Source: Nostoc sp. FACHB-973 | GTDB lineage: Bacteria > Cyanobacteriota > Cyanobacteriia > Cyanobacteriales > Nostocaceae | Length of the DNA: 64,000 nucleotides | Direction: 5' to 3' | Assembly (NCBI RefSeq): GCF_014698115.1 | Contig: NZ_JACJSJ010000027.1 | Coordinates: 1 to 64,000 of the forward strand | Shown here: in pieces, positions 52,545 to 61,357 of the stretch | Layout of the letters: each line of letters opens with the position of its first letter | Position numbering within the stretch: the first letter of the stretch is position 1 | The notes under the pieces: model-generated | Seen by the model: the letters and a program-made list of their open reading frames with translations, nothing else | What the model was told of the DNA's origin: nothing | The model's database searches: none | Program-made: the position numbers and the translations under genes

Positions 52545-53792
52545 ATGTTTATGTACTCGACTCAGAAAAATCAATTACGCAATCTGAGCAAAGCTGAATT
52601 CTCGGCTTTGAGAGAGTTGTGCAGGCTGAGTAAGAACCTCTATAATGTTGGTCTTTACACTGTCCGCCAGTACTTTTTCGAGGAACGTAAGCACTTGCGC
52701 TACGAATCTGCTTACCATCTGTGCAAAAAGAACGAGAACTATCAACTTCTCAATACTGACATCGCACAGCAAACGCTCAAGGTAGTAGATCGCACCTTTA
52801 ACAGCTTCTACAGCTTGATTAAAGCGGTTAAGTCTGGAGTGTTTCAGCAGAAAGTGAGATTGCCTCACTACTTGCCCAAAGACGGGTATTTCGTGCTGAT
52901 AATTCCCAGAATTCAAGTCAAAGATGGGAAGTTTAAAGTACCGATGTCCAATGCCTTTAAGCGGCAATTTGGTGAGGTGACGATCGACTTTCCCTCTCGA
53001 CTCAGTTCTGAAACTATCAAGGAAGTTAGGATTCACCCCAAATATGATGCTCGATTTTTTGAGGTTGAGTACATATCTAAAAGTGAAACCGAACCTGTAG
53101 AAACCTTTCCAGGAAATGCGATGGCGATGGATTTGGGATTGGACAATCTGGCTACTTGTGTCGATACCAATGGGGCATCCTTTATTGTGGATGGACGCAA
53201 ACTTAAATCTATTAACCAGTGGTTTAACAAGGAAAATGCTAGATTGCAATCGATTAAAGATCGACAAAAAATCCAGAAGCTTACCGAACGTCAAGCAAGG
53301 CTTTATATCGCCCGCACCAATCGAATTCGAGATTACCTGAACAAGACGGCTAGGCTGATAATCGACCATTGCATCAAACATCAAATCGGTTGTTTGATAG
53401 TTGGATACAACCCTGGTATCAAGCAAGAGATTAATATTGGTAGCCACAACAATCAAAACTTTGTGCAAATACCCTTTCACAACTTGAGAAATAAACTCAA
53501 GTCTTTGTGCCAACGGTACGGATTGATTTACAAAGAACAGGAGGAAAGTTACACGTCTAAATCCAGCTATTTGGATAGTGACGAACTGCCCATCTACAAT
53601 GCCAATAAACCAGCTACTTACCAGTTTTCTGGTAAGAGGATTAAGCGGGGTTTGTATCGGAGTAAAGAGGGACATTTAATTAATGCTGACGCTCAAGGTG
53701 CGGCAAATATTGGACTTAAAAGTAAGCAGAATGGTTTTACCGGACTGTCTAGAGGCTGTTTGGCACAGCCGTTACGAATCAAAATCTGTTAA
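52545..53792 (+). CDS. tnpB: TnpB with rearranged RuvC-II site
   Basis: A 415-residue TnpB-family protein. RuvC-I Asp196 (AMDLGLDN) and RuvC-III Asp382 (NADAQGAANI) are present. The usual RuvC-II Glu is absent: the position reads LIVGYNPGIKQ (Gly287). A Glu pair (Glu333/334) in EQEESYTSKSSYLD further along is the probable replacement. Zinc-ribbon cysteines are missing. Members of this lineage have been described as having a shifted catalytic glutamate. The start is at 52545; a Met two codons on is possible. Confidence 0.88.
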   Translation: MFMYSTQKNQLRNLSKAEFSALRELCRLSKNLYNVGLYTVRQYFFEERKHLRYESAYHLCKKNENYQLLNTDIAQQTLKVVDRTFNSFYSLIKAVKSGVFQQKVRLPHYLPKDGYFVLIIPRIQVKDGKFKVPMSNAFKRQFGEVTIDFPSRLSSETIKEVRIHPKYDARFFEVEYISKSETEPVETFPGNAMAMDLGLDNLATCVDTNGASFIVDGRKLKSINQWFNKENARLQSIKDRQKIQKLTERQARLYIARTNRIRDYLNKTARLIIDHCIKHQIGCLIVGYNPGIKQEINIGSHNNQNFVQIPFHNLRNKLKSLCQRYGLIYKEQEESYTSKSSYLDSDELPIYNANKPATYQFSGKRIKRGLYRSKEGHLINADAQGAANIGLKSKQNGFTGLSRGCLAQPLRIKIC

Positions 53793-53842
53793 ACCTTTTG
53801 GTTCTCAAGAATCCTCATTCGTTTTACGGCGAGGAGTGTCAA
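53720..53842 (+). ncRNA. Candidate omega-RNA of TnpB element 2
   Basis: The 3' part of the tnpB transcript through the right-end hairpin to GTGTCAA at 53842. The guide would begin CAACGTCTTGACTCTACTTT at 53843. The 5' boundary is not visible. Confidence 0.45.
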
Positions 53843-53958
53843 CAACGTCTTGACTCTACTTTTAGGGATAAATATTCAACTTCCACCAAAGCATAAAAGG
53901 AACTGGGGATTGGGTAATGAGTAGAAAGGTTGCAATTGCTAGTCTCTACAAGGATTTT

Positions 53959-54048
53959 GATATAGCGTTTCCCGACCTAGTAGGGGCACGGCACTGCCGT
54001 GCCCCTACGCCTAGTGATATAACGTTGTACCGCATCTGAATGGCAGCA
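53959..54048 (+). mobile_element. MITE-like palindromic element, copy B
   Basis: TATAGCGTTTCCCGACCTAG, the perfect core GTAGGGGCACGGCA / TGCCGTGCCCCTAC, then GCCTAGTGATATAACGTTG and a TGAATGGCAGC end. It is the inverted counterpart of copy A at 6348-6461, which carries an extra GTACACCT-type piece. Confidence 0.75.
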
Positions 54049-54162
54049 GCTCATGCACAATCGTTTTCATACATAAAATCAGCAATGCCAGAATTCTCTT
54101 ATTAAAGCATACTACGGTAAATGCAGCATATTTTCGTAATATGCAATCACGTTTGGGTTTTA

Positions 54163-54352
54163 CGCGCACCTTGTAGCAGCTTCCGCCAAGGCTTTTGTAA
54201 CTTCTGCCTTGACGTTTCCGTGTTCCGCGCACCCTGTAGCAGCTTCCGCCTTGACGTTTCCGTATTCCGCGCATCCTGTAACAGCTTCCGCCAAGGCTTT
54301 TGTAACTTTTGCCTTGACGTTTCCGTGTTCCGCGCACCCTGTAGCAGCTTCT
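54163..54352. repeat. Tandem repeat with 63/42/63-base spacing (21-base modules)
   Basis: Units start at 54163, 54226, 54268 and 54331 with CGCGCACCCTGTAGCAGCTT. The first and third are 63 bases. The second is 42 bases and lacks the 21-base module AAGGCTTTTGTAACTTCTGC. The last copy is partial. Open frames exist on both strands but have no start signal or family resemblance. Confidence 0.9.
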
Positions 54353-54575
54353 CCTTTGAGGATAGCTACGAGTATCTGATGGCTGGAGGTACTTGCAAAA
54401 GCGATCGCAATCTATCTCTATCAGAGTTTTGGTAATTTGTTATAATTTTTAGGTATGATCGCTTAGTTTTTAATGAAAGCATCTCAAGTTTGCAGGAACA
54501 TCAACTTTTTTTTCGCGGGACGACTGTCTGGCCGTCTTTAAAAGATTTAAGTTTCCCCTCAAGAAGCAATATATT

Positions 54576-55775
54576 ATGTCACAGTTAGAACAAGCGCTGC
54601 CAGACACCTTTATAACCAAAAGCTTAGAAACGATCCCGAATATTTTCCACCAGGTTGAAACTTTGGCCAAGGACTTTGCTACCCGTGCAGGGGCACACGA
54701 CAAAGACGCTTCCTTTCCTTTTGAGAATTTTACAGCTTTGCATGAGGCAGGACTGCTCAGCCTCACCATCCCCCGCGAACTAGGTGGTCAGGATTTGGGG
54801 CTAGAGAGTATCTGCCGAGTAATTGAAGGCATAGCGCATGGTGATGCTTCCACCGCCCTAGTACTGACAATGCACTATCTCCAACATGCCCATGCAGCTC
54901 GTAGTCGTCGCTGGCCTCCAGAAGTATACAAGCGGGTGTGTCGTGAATCAATCGAAGGCATTGCGCTGCTGAATGCTGCCCGTGTGGAACCAGAGTTAGG
55001 CACCCCAGCCAGAGGTGGATTGCCTGCTACTATTGCCGAACGGACAACAGAGGGTTGGCGTTTAACAGGTCACAAACAGTACACCACAGGTAGTCCCATC
55101 CTCAGCTACTTTGTTGTTTGGGCACGGACAACAGAAGATGAACCACAAGTTGGGAATTTTCTGGTTCGTCGGGATCTTCCTGGTTTGCGAATTGTCGAAA
55201 CCTGGGATCACTTGGGGATGAGAGCAACCGGCAGCCATGACCTGATATTAGACAATGTATTAATTCCCCCAGAATACGCCGTTGATATCCGCCCCATCTC
55301 TGCTGCGCCTTCTTTTGACCCGTTGATTTCCACTTGGGGCAGCTTGACAGTGAGTGCCTTATATCTCGGTGTTGCTACTGCTGCGCGAGATTGGCTGATA
55401 AAATATCTCTGGGAGCGATCGCCATCTAATTTAGGAGAGCCACTAGCAACTCTACCACGCTTTCAAACCGCCGTCGGTGAGATGGAAGCACTGCTATTTG
55501 CAAACCGGAGACTCATTTATAGTTTGGCTCAAGATATCGACAAGGGCGAGTATGAACCTAACGTAGGATTACAGGCACAAAGTGTTAAATATCTGACTAC
55601 AACTAACTCGATTCGTGCCGTAGAGATTGCCTTGGAATTAACTGGAAATCCTGGTCTGTTGAAAAAGAATCCTTTAGAAAGACACTACCGTGACGTTCTG
55701 TGCAGCCGTATCCACACACCGCAAAATGACGTTATTTGCCAATCTTTAGGAAAATCGGCGTTGAAAGTTAAGTGA
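54576..55775 (+). CDS. Acyl-CoA dehydrogenase-like flavoprotein (SfnB/DszC-like)
   Basis: A 399-residue acyl-CoA dehydrogenase fold protein: LHEAGLLSLTIPRELGGQDL, GWRLTGHKQYTTGSPILSYF, MRATGSHDLILDNVLIPPEY and the C-terminal helical region ending PQNDVICQSLGK. The catalytic glutamate of true dehydrogenases is not evident. In organosulfur regions such proteins (SfnB, DszC, related monooxygenases) oxygenate sulfur compounds with reduced flavin. Here it lies downstream of the 63/42 repeat, in the same region as ssu genes. Confidence 0.85.
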   Translation: MSQLEQALPDTFITKSLETIPNIFHQVETLAKDFATRAGAHDKDASFPFENFTALHEAGLLSLTIPRELGGQDLGLESICRVIEGIAHGDASTALVLTMHYLQHAHAARSRRWPPEVYKRVCRESIEGIALLNAARVEPELGTPARGGLPATIAERTTEGWRLTGHKQYTTGSPILSYFVVWARTTEDEPQVGNFLVRRDLPGLRIVETWDHLGMRATGSHDLILDNVLIPPEYAVDIRPISAAPSFDPLISTWGSLTVSALYLGVATAARDWLIKYLWERSPSNLGEPLATLPRFQTAVGEMEALLFANRRLIYSLAQDIDKGEYEPNVGLQAQSVKYLTTTNSIRAVEIALELTGNPGLLKKNPLERHYRDVLCSRIHTPQNDVICQSLGKSALKVK

Positions 55776-55845
55776 TTGGGGGCTAAAGCGATTTTTGTTT
55801 TTTTTACCGTGATGTCAGAAAAAGGTTTGACTGAAAAACTGCTAT

Positions 55846-56799
55846 ATGCAAGACAAAATCATTGAGCGGATTCTCGCTGCTGCCGATACTCCAGACCTTC
55901 TTGATATTTTGACGAATCGGTTGAGCTTGTCAGACTTACAATCTCTGCTACTCGAAGTCTATCGCCGACGCGCAGCTTCCCTCACACCCAGCGACATCTT
56001 AAAACAGTATGAAAACAATCGCTTTGTAGTACCGTCGCAAGTAGATCCCCAACAACAACTTGAATTCGATCGCCTCGCTTATTCCGTTCTTCCACCAGGG
56101 TTTGAGGCGCTAGAACTTTCGCCAGTTTCTCCACTGGGAACAAACTCAGTCGTAGCAACAGTTAACCAAAACAAGGTACTGTCTACCATTCGCAATACTG
56201 AAGTGACTGCGGATATAACAAACGTTATGGCGTTAGAGTGTGCAAAGCGGAGACGAACTTCTGCTAAACATACACGCACCGATGAAATTATAAAATTGTG
56301 TGCCAGTCAGCGTGTGCTACGCACTCAGCAAGTAAATAGGCCAAATTTATTCCAACATTTTCGTTTACTCGGTCTTTGTACGGCAGGACGTGATACAGGT
56401 TCTTATGGTTTTGAAATTGATGCCCTCATAGAACATTTGGAATTCTATTTCCGGCTGTTTGAAGCAGCTAACCGTGGTGGGTTTGGCATCGCAAATGTGC
56501 GTGTCTCCCTAACAGCGTTTGATAAAATTCGCTACAATGCGCTTCAAACCTGCGTACTCGAAAAACTAGCCACCCAATATCCACAAGTTACCTTCGCCTT
56601 CGATCAAGAGCGTGAGACTGGTCGTGGCTATTATGATAGTGCTGGATTCCATATCTATGGTCGTGACTCATCAGGAACAGAATATTTCCTTGTAGATGGT
56701 GGGTTTACCAATTGGACTCAACAATTACTGAATAACAAAAAAGAACGATTGCTCATCAGTGGGATTGGAAGTGAAAGGTTTGTCCTCTGCTTTAGATAA
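55846..56799 (+). CDS. Uncharacterised protein with a possible aaRS-like core
   Basis: A 317-residue soluble protein I cannot assign. Residues 1-45 look like a short helical domain. From about residue 75 the order of strands and motifs (SPLGTNSVVATVNQNKVLST, ECAKRRRTSAK, QHFRLLGLCTAGRDTGSYGF, then FDQERETGRGYYDSAGFHIY and GGFTNWTQQLL) loosely recalls the catalytic core of class II aminoacyl-tRNA synthetases or their paralogues. This is a weak impression. It follows the acyl-CoA-dehydrogenase-like gene by 70 bases and is probably co-transcribed with it. Confidence 0.6.
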   Translation: MQDKIIERILAAADTPDLLDILTNRLSLSDLQSLLLEVYRRRAASLTPSDILKQYENNRFVVPSQVDPQQQLEFDRLAYSVLPPGFEALELSPVSPLGTNSVVATVNQNKVLSTIRNTEVTADITNVMALECAKRRRTSAKHTRTDEIIKLCASQRVLRTQQVNRPNLFQHFRLLGLCTAGRDTGSYGFEIDALIEHLEFYFRLFEAANRGGFGIANVRVSLTAFDKIRYNALQTCVLEKLATQYPQVTFAFDQERETGRGYYDSAGFHIYGRDSSGTEYFLVDGGFTNWTQQLLNNKKERLLISGIGSERFVLCFR

Positions 56800-56818
56800 C
56801 AAGGTCAGATGCATTTAG

Positions 56819-57769
56819 TTAATATCCTGCTTGCTTGTCTACGACATTCCGTAAGGGTTGACCAGTTTGGTAGCGTTGAAGATTGTCAATAAATAATTCT
56901 GCTATGCGTTCTTTTAGCCGTGGCGAAAGGGCTGAGCAATGAGGTGTGATAAACGCGTTCGGTAGCGACCATAAAGGACTTTCTGGTGGTAGAGGTTCTG
57001 TTGCAACAGTATCTAATCCAGCACCAGCAATCCATCCCTCACGTAGTGCGGTGAGTAATGCAGCTTCATCCACTATTGCACCACGAGCGATATTAATAAG
57101 GTAAGCAGAGGGACGCATGGAGCGCAATGCTGCTTCATCAATTAAGCCTTTAGTTTCTGGAGTTAATGGTGTAGCAATAACTACATAGTCTGCTGCGGGG
57201 AGGAGCGATCGCCATTCATCAGCACCGACAATTTTATCAAAATTGGGTAAAGGTTCGGGATGGCGGCGACTACCCCAAACTTCGACTCCAAAAGCTTTAG
57301 CGCGAGATGCGATCGCTTGACCTATATTTCCAGTGCCAATAATTAATAAAGTCGCATCTGCCAACTCTTCGAGAAACACACCTCTTACCCAAGTGTGTTC
57401 ATCCTGCAAAACTTGCAATTTCCGCAGATTCTTGGCGTGATAAAGCATGAATGCCAGTACGAATTCCGAAATTGGAATCGCGTGAACTCCTGCGGCATTT
57501 GTAAGAATAATATCTCTTTTTAAATAAGTTGGCGTCAGGATATGATTCACACCAGCACTCGGTGACTGTTGCCAACGCAGCGCCGGTGCTGCCGCCAGTA
57601 CTTTGTCAAGGGTAGAGGTCTTGAGGTAGAATCCGTTGACATAAACTTCAGCATCACTAGCATCACCATCGAGGTTGCCTTCACTATCCACCTCTACAAA
57701 CTCTACATCAGATGGTAATAACGGCTTAATCTCAGCAATCAAATGATCGGGTAAAATTAGTTTCACCAT
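56819..57769 (-). CDS. D-2-hydroxyacid dehydrogenase, paralogue 1
   Basis: A 316-residue NAD(P)-dependent D-2-hydroxyacid dehydrogenase. The cofactor motif is LLIIGTGNIGQAIASRAKAFG. The catalytic triad is in place: Arg in INIARGAIVDE, Glu in TVATEPLPPES and His in FITPHCSALSP. The substrate could be glyoxylate, hydroxypyruvate or a sulfolactate-type acid; its place in the sulfonate island makes the last worth noting. It is convergent with the gene at 55846 and followed upstream by a tandem paralogue (about 60-65% alike by eye). Confidence 0.9.
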   Translation of the reverse strand: MVKLILPDHLIAEIKPLLPSDVEFVEVDSEGNLDGDASDAEVYVNGFYLKTSTLDKVLAAAPALRWQQSPSAGVNHILTPTYLKRDIILTNAAGVHAIPISEFVLAFMLYHAKNLRKLQVLQDEHTWVRGVFLEELADATLLIIGTGNIGQAIASRAKAFGVEVWGSRRHPEPLPNFDKIVGADEWRSLLPAADYVVIATPLTPETKGLIDEAALRSMRPSAYLINIARGAIVDEAALLTALREGWIAGAGLDTVATEPLPPESPLWSLPNAFITPHCSALSPRLKERIAELFIDNLQRYQTGQPLRNVVDKQAGY

Positions 57770-57789
57770 ATTTCCTACTCCCTGATTTC

Positions 57790-57893
57790 AAAGGGACTGG
57801 GGATTAGGGAGTGGGGAGTGGTGAGTTAGGAGTTCAGAATTATTCTCCTTGTCCCCTTATCTCCCCTACTCTCTACTCCCTACTCCCCACTCC
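57790..57893. repeat. CCCCACT/ACTCCCT heptamer block
   Basis: GGGGACT-type and opposed CTCCCTA/CTCCCCA units fill the gap between the two dehydrogenase genes. Confidence 0.85.
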
Positions 57894-58862
57894 CTAGTAC
57901 CCTGCTTCCTTATCTACTACATTTCGTAACGGTTCGCCAGCTTGGTAGCGTTTAAGATTGTCGATAAATAGAGCTATTGAACGCTGTTTACTTTTTGGTG
58001 AATGACCGGAAGTATGGGGTGTGATAAAGATGTTTGGAAGTGACCACAAAGGACTTTCTGGTGGTAGGGGTTCGGTGTTAACTGTGTCTAATGCTGCACC
58101 TGCAATCCAACCTTCCGTAAGTGCTTTGATTAATGCTGATTCATCGATGACGCCGCCACGAGCAATATTAATTAAGTATGCATGGGGAGGGAGCGATGCC
58201 TTCGGCGGGCTACGCCAACGCAATACAGATTCATCAATAAATTCTTTGGTTTCGTGTGTCAGTGGTGTTGCAATTACTACATAGTCTGCTGTGGGGAGGA
58301 GCGATCGCCATTCATCGGCACTCACTACTTTATCAAAATTTGGTAGTTCTTGGGGATGACGGCGACTGCCAATAATTTTCAAGCCATACGGTTTAGCACG
58401 GGCGGCAATTTCTTGACCGATGCCACCAGCACCAATAATTAGCAAAGTTGCATCTGTTAACTCTTTGATGGCGAAGCCTCTTTTCCAGTGACGTTCTGCT
58501 TGTAAACTATATAATTCTGGCAGATGCTTCGCATGAGCAAGTATGTAAGTAATCACAAATTCGGCAATGGGAATTCCATGTACTCCCGCCCCATTTGTGA
58601 GAAGAATATCTCTTTTCAAATAAGTTGGTGTCAGAATGTGATTCACCCCTGCATTGGGGGCATGATGCCAACGCAGTGCAGGTGCAGCTTCGAGTATTTT
58701 ATGCAGTATAGGACTTCTAGATAAAAACCAACTGAAATAAACTTCAGCATCGCTAGCATCGCCATCTAAATTACCATCAATATCTACTCGGACAATTTCT
58801 GTATTGGGTGGTAGATGTGGCTCAATGTCAGCAACGAGATCGAGCGGCAAAATCAGCTTCAT
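57894..58862 (-). CDS. D-2-hydroxyacid dehydrogenase, paralogue 2, with a repeat insertion
   Basis: A 322-residue tandem paralogue of the gene at 56819. The cofactor motif is LLIIGAGGIGQEIAARAKPYG. The triad Arg (INIARGGVIDE), Glu (TVNTEPLPPES) and His (FITPHTSGHSP) is kept. Between the helix after the NAD domain and HAYLINIARG it carries seven extra residues (WRSPPKASLPP where paralogue 1 has SMRPS). These are encoded by a GCGATGCCTTCGGCGGGCTA-type palindromic repeat inserted in frame near 58185-58221. The insertion is close to the active-site Arg, so activity may be altered. Confidence 0.88.
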   Translation of the reverse strand: MKLILPLDLVADIEPHLPPNTEIVRVDIDGNLDGDASDAEVYFSWFLSRSPILHKILEAAPALRWHHAPNAGVNHILTPTYLKRDILLTNGAGVHGIPIAEFVITYILAHAKHLPELYSLQAERHWKRGFAIKELTDATLLIIGAGGIGQEIAARAKPYGLKIIGSRRHPQELPNFDKVVSADEWRSLLPTADYVVIATPLTHETKEFIDESVLRWRSPPKASLPPHAYLINIARGGVIDESALIKALTEGWIAGAALDTVNTEPLPPESPLWSLPNIFITPHTSGHSPKSKQRSIALFIDNLKRYQAGEPLRNVVDKEAGY

Positions 58863-59355
58863 TGTAGATTACCTCTTCTTTTTTTTACAGGGCTATCTTT
58901 GGAAATGGCCTCTGTTTGATCAAAAAAATTACTGCATTTTTTCTTGGCAAAAATTATGATTATGATATTTATAGATAAATAATAGATATTTATTGCTTAT
59001 TTTTTATAAAAATATATATGTAAATTTAACAAATTCTGTGGGTTTAAGTCCCCCGCTTCTATCAAGCAGCAAGTTTTGCGGTGGGGTTAAAATATCCATT
59101 GCAAAACTTAATTACGAATTACGAATTACGTTAGCGAAGCGGGGCGTAGCCCATTACGAATTATTTAATAATTATTATATTTTAGTTTATCTAGATCGTG
59201 AATATAGAAAAAATCACGCAGAGGCGCAGAGGGGAGAGTTCGCAGGAATTTGGATTGGTGTAGTTACTTTTTAATAGATAGTTTTAATCTCGAAGTAGCC
59301 TATTTACCGCAGCTACCTCAAGTTGAATATCGCTTGACTAAAAAAAGCTTAAATC
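58863..59355. repeat. Intergenic region with ATTACGA repeats
   Basis: No gene. TTACGAA units at 59108-59165 are interrupted by GTTAGCGAAGCGGGGCGTAG, the same nested palindrome seen at 47430-47455. A CGCAGAGGCGCAGAGG run lies at about 59215-59232. Confidence 0.65.
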
Positions 59356-60126
59356 TCAACTACTCAGCTGTAATAACTGGTTGCTTGGCTGAGTATTTTC
59401 ATTGTTCATTACTCGTTCTAAAACTGCTTCTCTAATATTGATAAACTGTTCATGACTTCTATCTCGTGGGCGTGCAAGTCTCACAGGTAAATCTAAAGTA
59501 ATCTGCCCTGCTTCAATCAGAATCACTCGGTCTGCCAATGCTACTGCTTCTTCTACATCATGAGTAACTAAAAATGCAGTAAACTTGCGCTCTAGCCACA
59601 AATTCTCAATCAAATGCTGCATCTCTAGGCGAGTGAGAGCATCCAATGCTCCCAAAGGTTCATCTAACAATAACAAACGTGGTTGACTCACTAATGCTCT
59701 TGCTAATGAAACCCGTTGGCGCTGTCCACCAGATAATACGTGAGGCCATTCCTCAGCTCTATCCTCAAGTCCAACTTTCTCGAGTGCCCACTTGGCTCTT
59801 TCACGCCAATTTCCTTGCAAGCCTAACCCCACATTCTCAATCACCCGCTTCCACGGTAGTAAACGGGGGTCTTGAAACATTACTGTTACAGACCGGCTGA
59901 GTTTACGTAGTGGTTCTCCATCTAGTAAGATTCCGCCTGAACTCGGTTTATCCAATGCTGACACCAGACGCAATAAAGTACTCTTACCGCAACCACTACG
60001 TCCTACAATGGCAACAAACTCACCTGGTGCAACTTCTAAATTCAACGAATTTAAAACATTTTTTCTGCCAAAATCCTTCGTCAGATCCAAAATACTTAAT
60101 TGTGTACCTTGTACATTTGAACTCAC
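59356..60126 (-). CDS. ssuB: Sulfonate ABC transporter ATP-binding protein (SsuB)
   Basis: A 256-residue ABC ATPase of the SsuB/NrtD/TauB family. Walker A is [11 protein letters not shown], the Q loop is [10 protein letters not shown], the signature is [15 protein letters not shown], Walker B is [12 protein letters not shown] and the H loop is LVTHDVEEA. It energises import of aliphatic sulfonates with the permease at 60251. The 124-base gap to ssuC is unusual; the usual ssu operon order is kept but the binding-protein gene is displaced to 51270. Confidence 0.93.
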   Translation of the reverse strand: MSSNVQGTQLSILDLTKDFGRKNVLNSLNLEVAPGEFVAIVGRSGCGKSTLLRLVSALDKPSSGGILLDGEPLRKLSRSVTVMFQDPRLLPWKRVIENVGLGLQGNWRERAKWALEKVGLEDRAEEWPHVLSGGQRQRVSLARALVSQPRLLLLDEPLGALDALTRLEMQHLIENLWLERKFTAFLVTHDVEEAVALADRVILIEAGQITLDLPVRLARPRDRSHEQFINIREAVLERVMNNENTQPSNQLLQLSS

Positions 60127-60250
60127 TCGAAAAACCTCCCTTATTTACAATTGATGATTGTTATTGCAACCCAATCCATATCGGATATACAATTTTTGTC
60201 ATTAATCCCAAGTCAAATGAATAATTTTCAGGTTTTACTGAAACTAAAAA

Positions 60251-61075
60251 CTATGCCCTTTGGTAATTAGGATTCCAAGCCAAAAACTTTCTTTCTAATG
60301 TTCTGGCAGTGGCATCTGCTAATTTGCCTAACAAAGCATAAATAACAATACTCAATACCACAACATCTGTTTGCATAAATTCACGAGCATTCATCGCCAT
60401 ATAGCCAAGCCCAGAATCTGCTGCAATGGTTTCTGCAACAATTAGTGTTAGCCACATAATACCCAAGGAAAAACGGACACCAACAAGAATCGAAGATAAA
60501 GCTCCAGGAAAAATTATTTGCCACAAAAGTTGGGGTGTTTTCAATCCGTATACTTTTCCCATTTCAATCAGTCCTGGATCTACACTACGAATCCCATGAA
60601 ATGTATTGAGATATAGCGGAAAAAATACTCCCATAGATACTAGAAATAATCTAGCTTGGTCGCCAATACCAAACCAGAGAATTACTAGTGGAATTAATGC
60701 CAAATTAGGGATAGTACGGAGCATTTGCAGGGAACTATCCAATAACCTTTCGGCTATACGGGAAAAGCCATTGAGCAATCCCAAACCGAACCCAATGCTA
60801 CCACCAACTATGAAACCAGATATGGCACGCCCAGCACTAATTCCTATGTGTTGAAACAGTTCTCCAGTTGAGGCTAATCTAATTGCTGTGGCAATTACAC
60901 CACTAGGAGCTGGTAAAATTCTGCTTGAAAGTAGACCAGTTCTAGAAGAAAATTCCCAAAGTACTAGCACGAGAACAGGTACAATCCAAGGAACTATTTT
61001 GTCAAATTGTGGGTTTTGTAGCAGCCCATTTAGGGATATGTTACTACTTTTGCTGTGTTTGAGGGTGATAGTCAT
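60251..61075 (-). CDS. ssuC: Sulfonate ABC transporter permease (SsuC)
   Basis: A 274-residue permease with about six TM segments. It has the EAA-loop region (GLKTPQLLWQIIFPGALSSI) and ends in the typical SsuC tail (AIVIYALLGKLADATARTLE-like, REFMQTDVVVLSIVIYALL). It pairs with SsuB and forms the inner-membrane channel. Confidence 0.92.
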   Translation of the reverse strand: MTITLKHSKSSNISLNGLLQNPQFDKIVPWIVPVLVLVLWEFSSRTGLLSSRILPAPSGVIATAIRLASTGELFQHIGISAGRAISGFIVGGSIGFGLGLLNGFSRIAERLLDSSLQMLRTIPNLALIPLVILWFGIGDQARLFLVSMGVFFPLYLNTFHGIRSVDPGLIEMGKVYGLKTPQLLWQIIFPGALSSILVGVRFSLGIMWLTLIVAETIAADSGLGYMAMNAREFMQTDVVVLSIVIYALLGKLADATARTLERKFLAWNPNYQRA

Positions 61076-61357
61076 AAAATTTTGGATTTTGGATTTTAGA
61101 TTTTAGATTCTCCACAAAGATAAATCTAAAGAAGTTAGGATTTTAGGCTATTTGCAAGGAGAAATCTAGAAGGATGAAATTATTAGATTTTCCGGGATAA
61201 TTCAGCACTAACAATTCAAAAGAATGTAACCAATCCAGTATGGTTGGTATATTCTTGAATGACTCTGAATTCTGACTCCTGAATTCTGAGAACTTTAGAT
61301 TTGAAATTTTGTATTTGTAATCCAAAATCCCAAATCTAAAATCTAAAATTTCCATAC

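Larger units (their letters stand above)
52356..53842 (+). mobile_element. TnpB-only IS200/IS605-type element 2
   Basis: Left end: GAAACCCCG followed by hairpin CCCCGaCCCT / AGGGCGGGG (52361-52382). Right end: TCCTC...GAGGA hairpin (53812-53835), then GTGTCAA. No tnpA, no inverted terminal repeats. The left GAAACCCCG and right GAGGA-GTCAA motifs match those of element 1 although the two TnpB proteins belong to different lineages. About 190 bases of non-coding left end precede tnpB. Confidence 0.8.

Noticed and set aside
52344-52574. A 77-residue N-terminal extension of the ssuA-like protein
   Set aside because: It would be encoded by the left end of the TnpB element; a perfect GGAGG site supports the start at 52343.
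52575-53675. A 366-codon antisense open frame over tnpB element 2
   Set aside because: Same reasoning: shadow of the TnpB frame without domains or a ribosome binding site.
54011-54435. Overlapping frames on both strands rich in Arg/Gly or Cys/Phe
   Set aside because: Explained by the 63/42-base tandem repeat and a MITE-like element; no conserved protein features.
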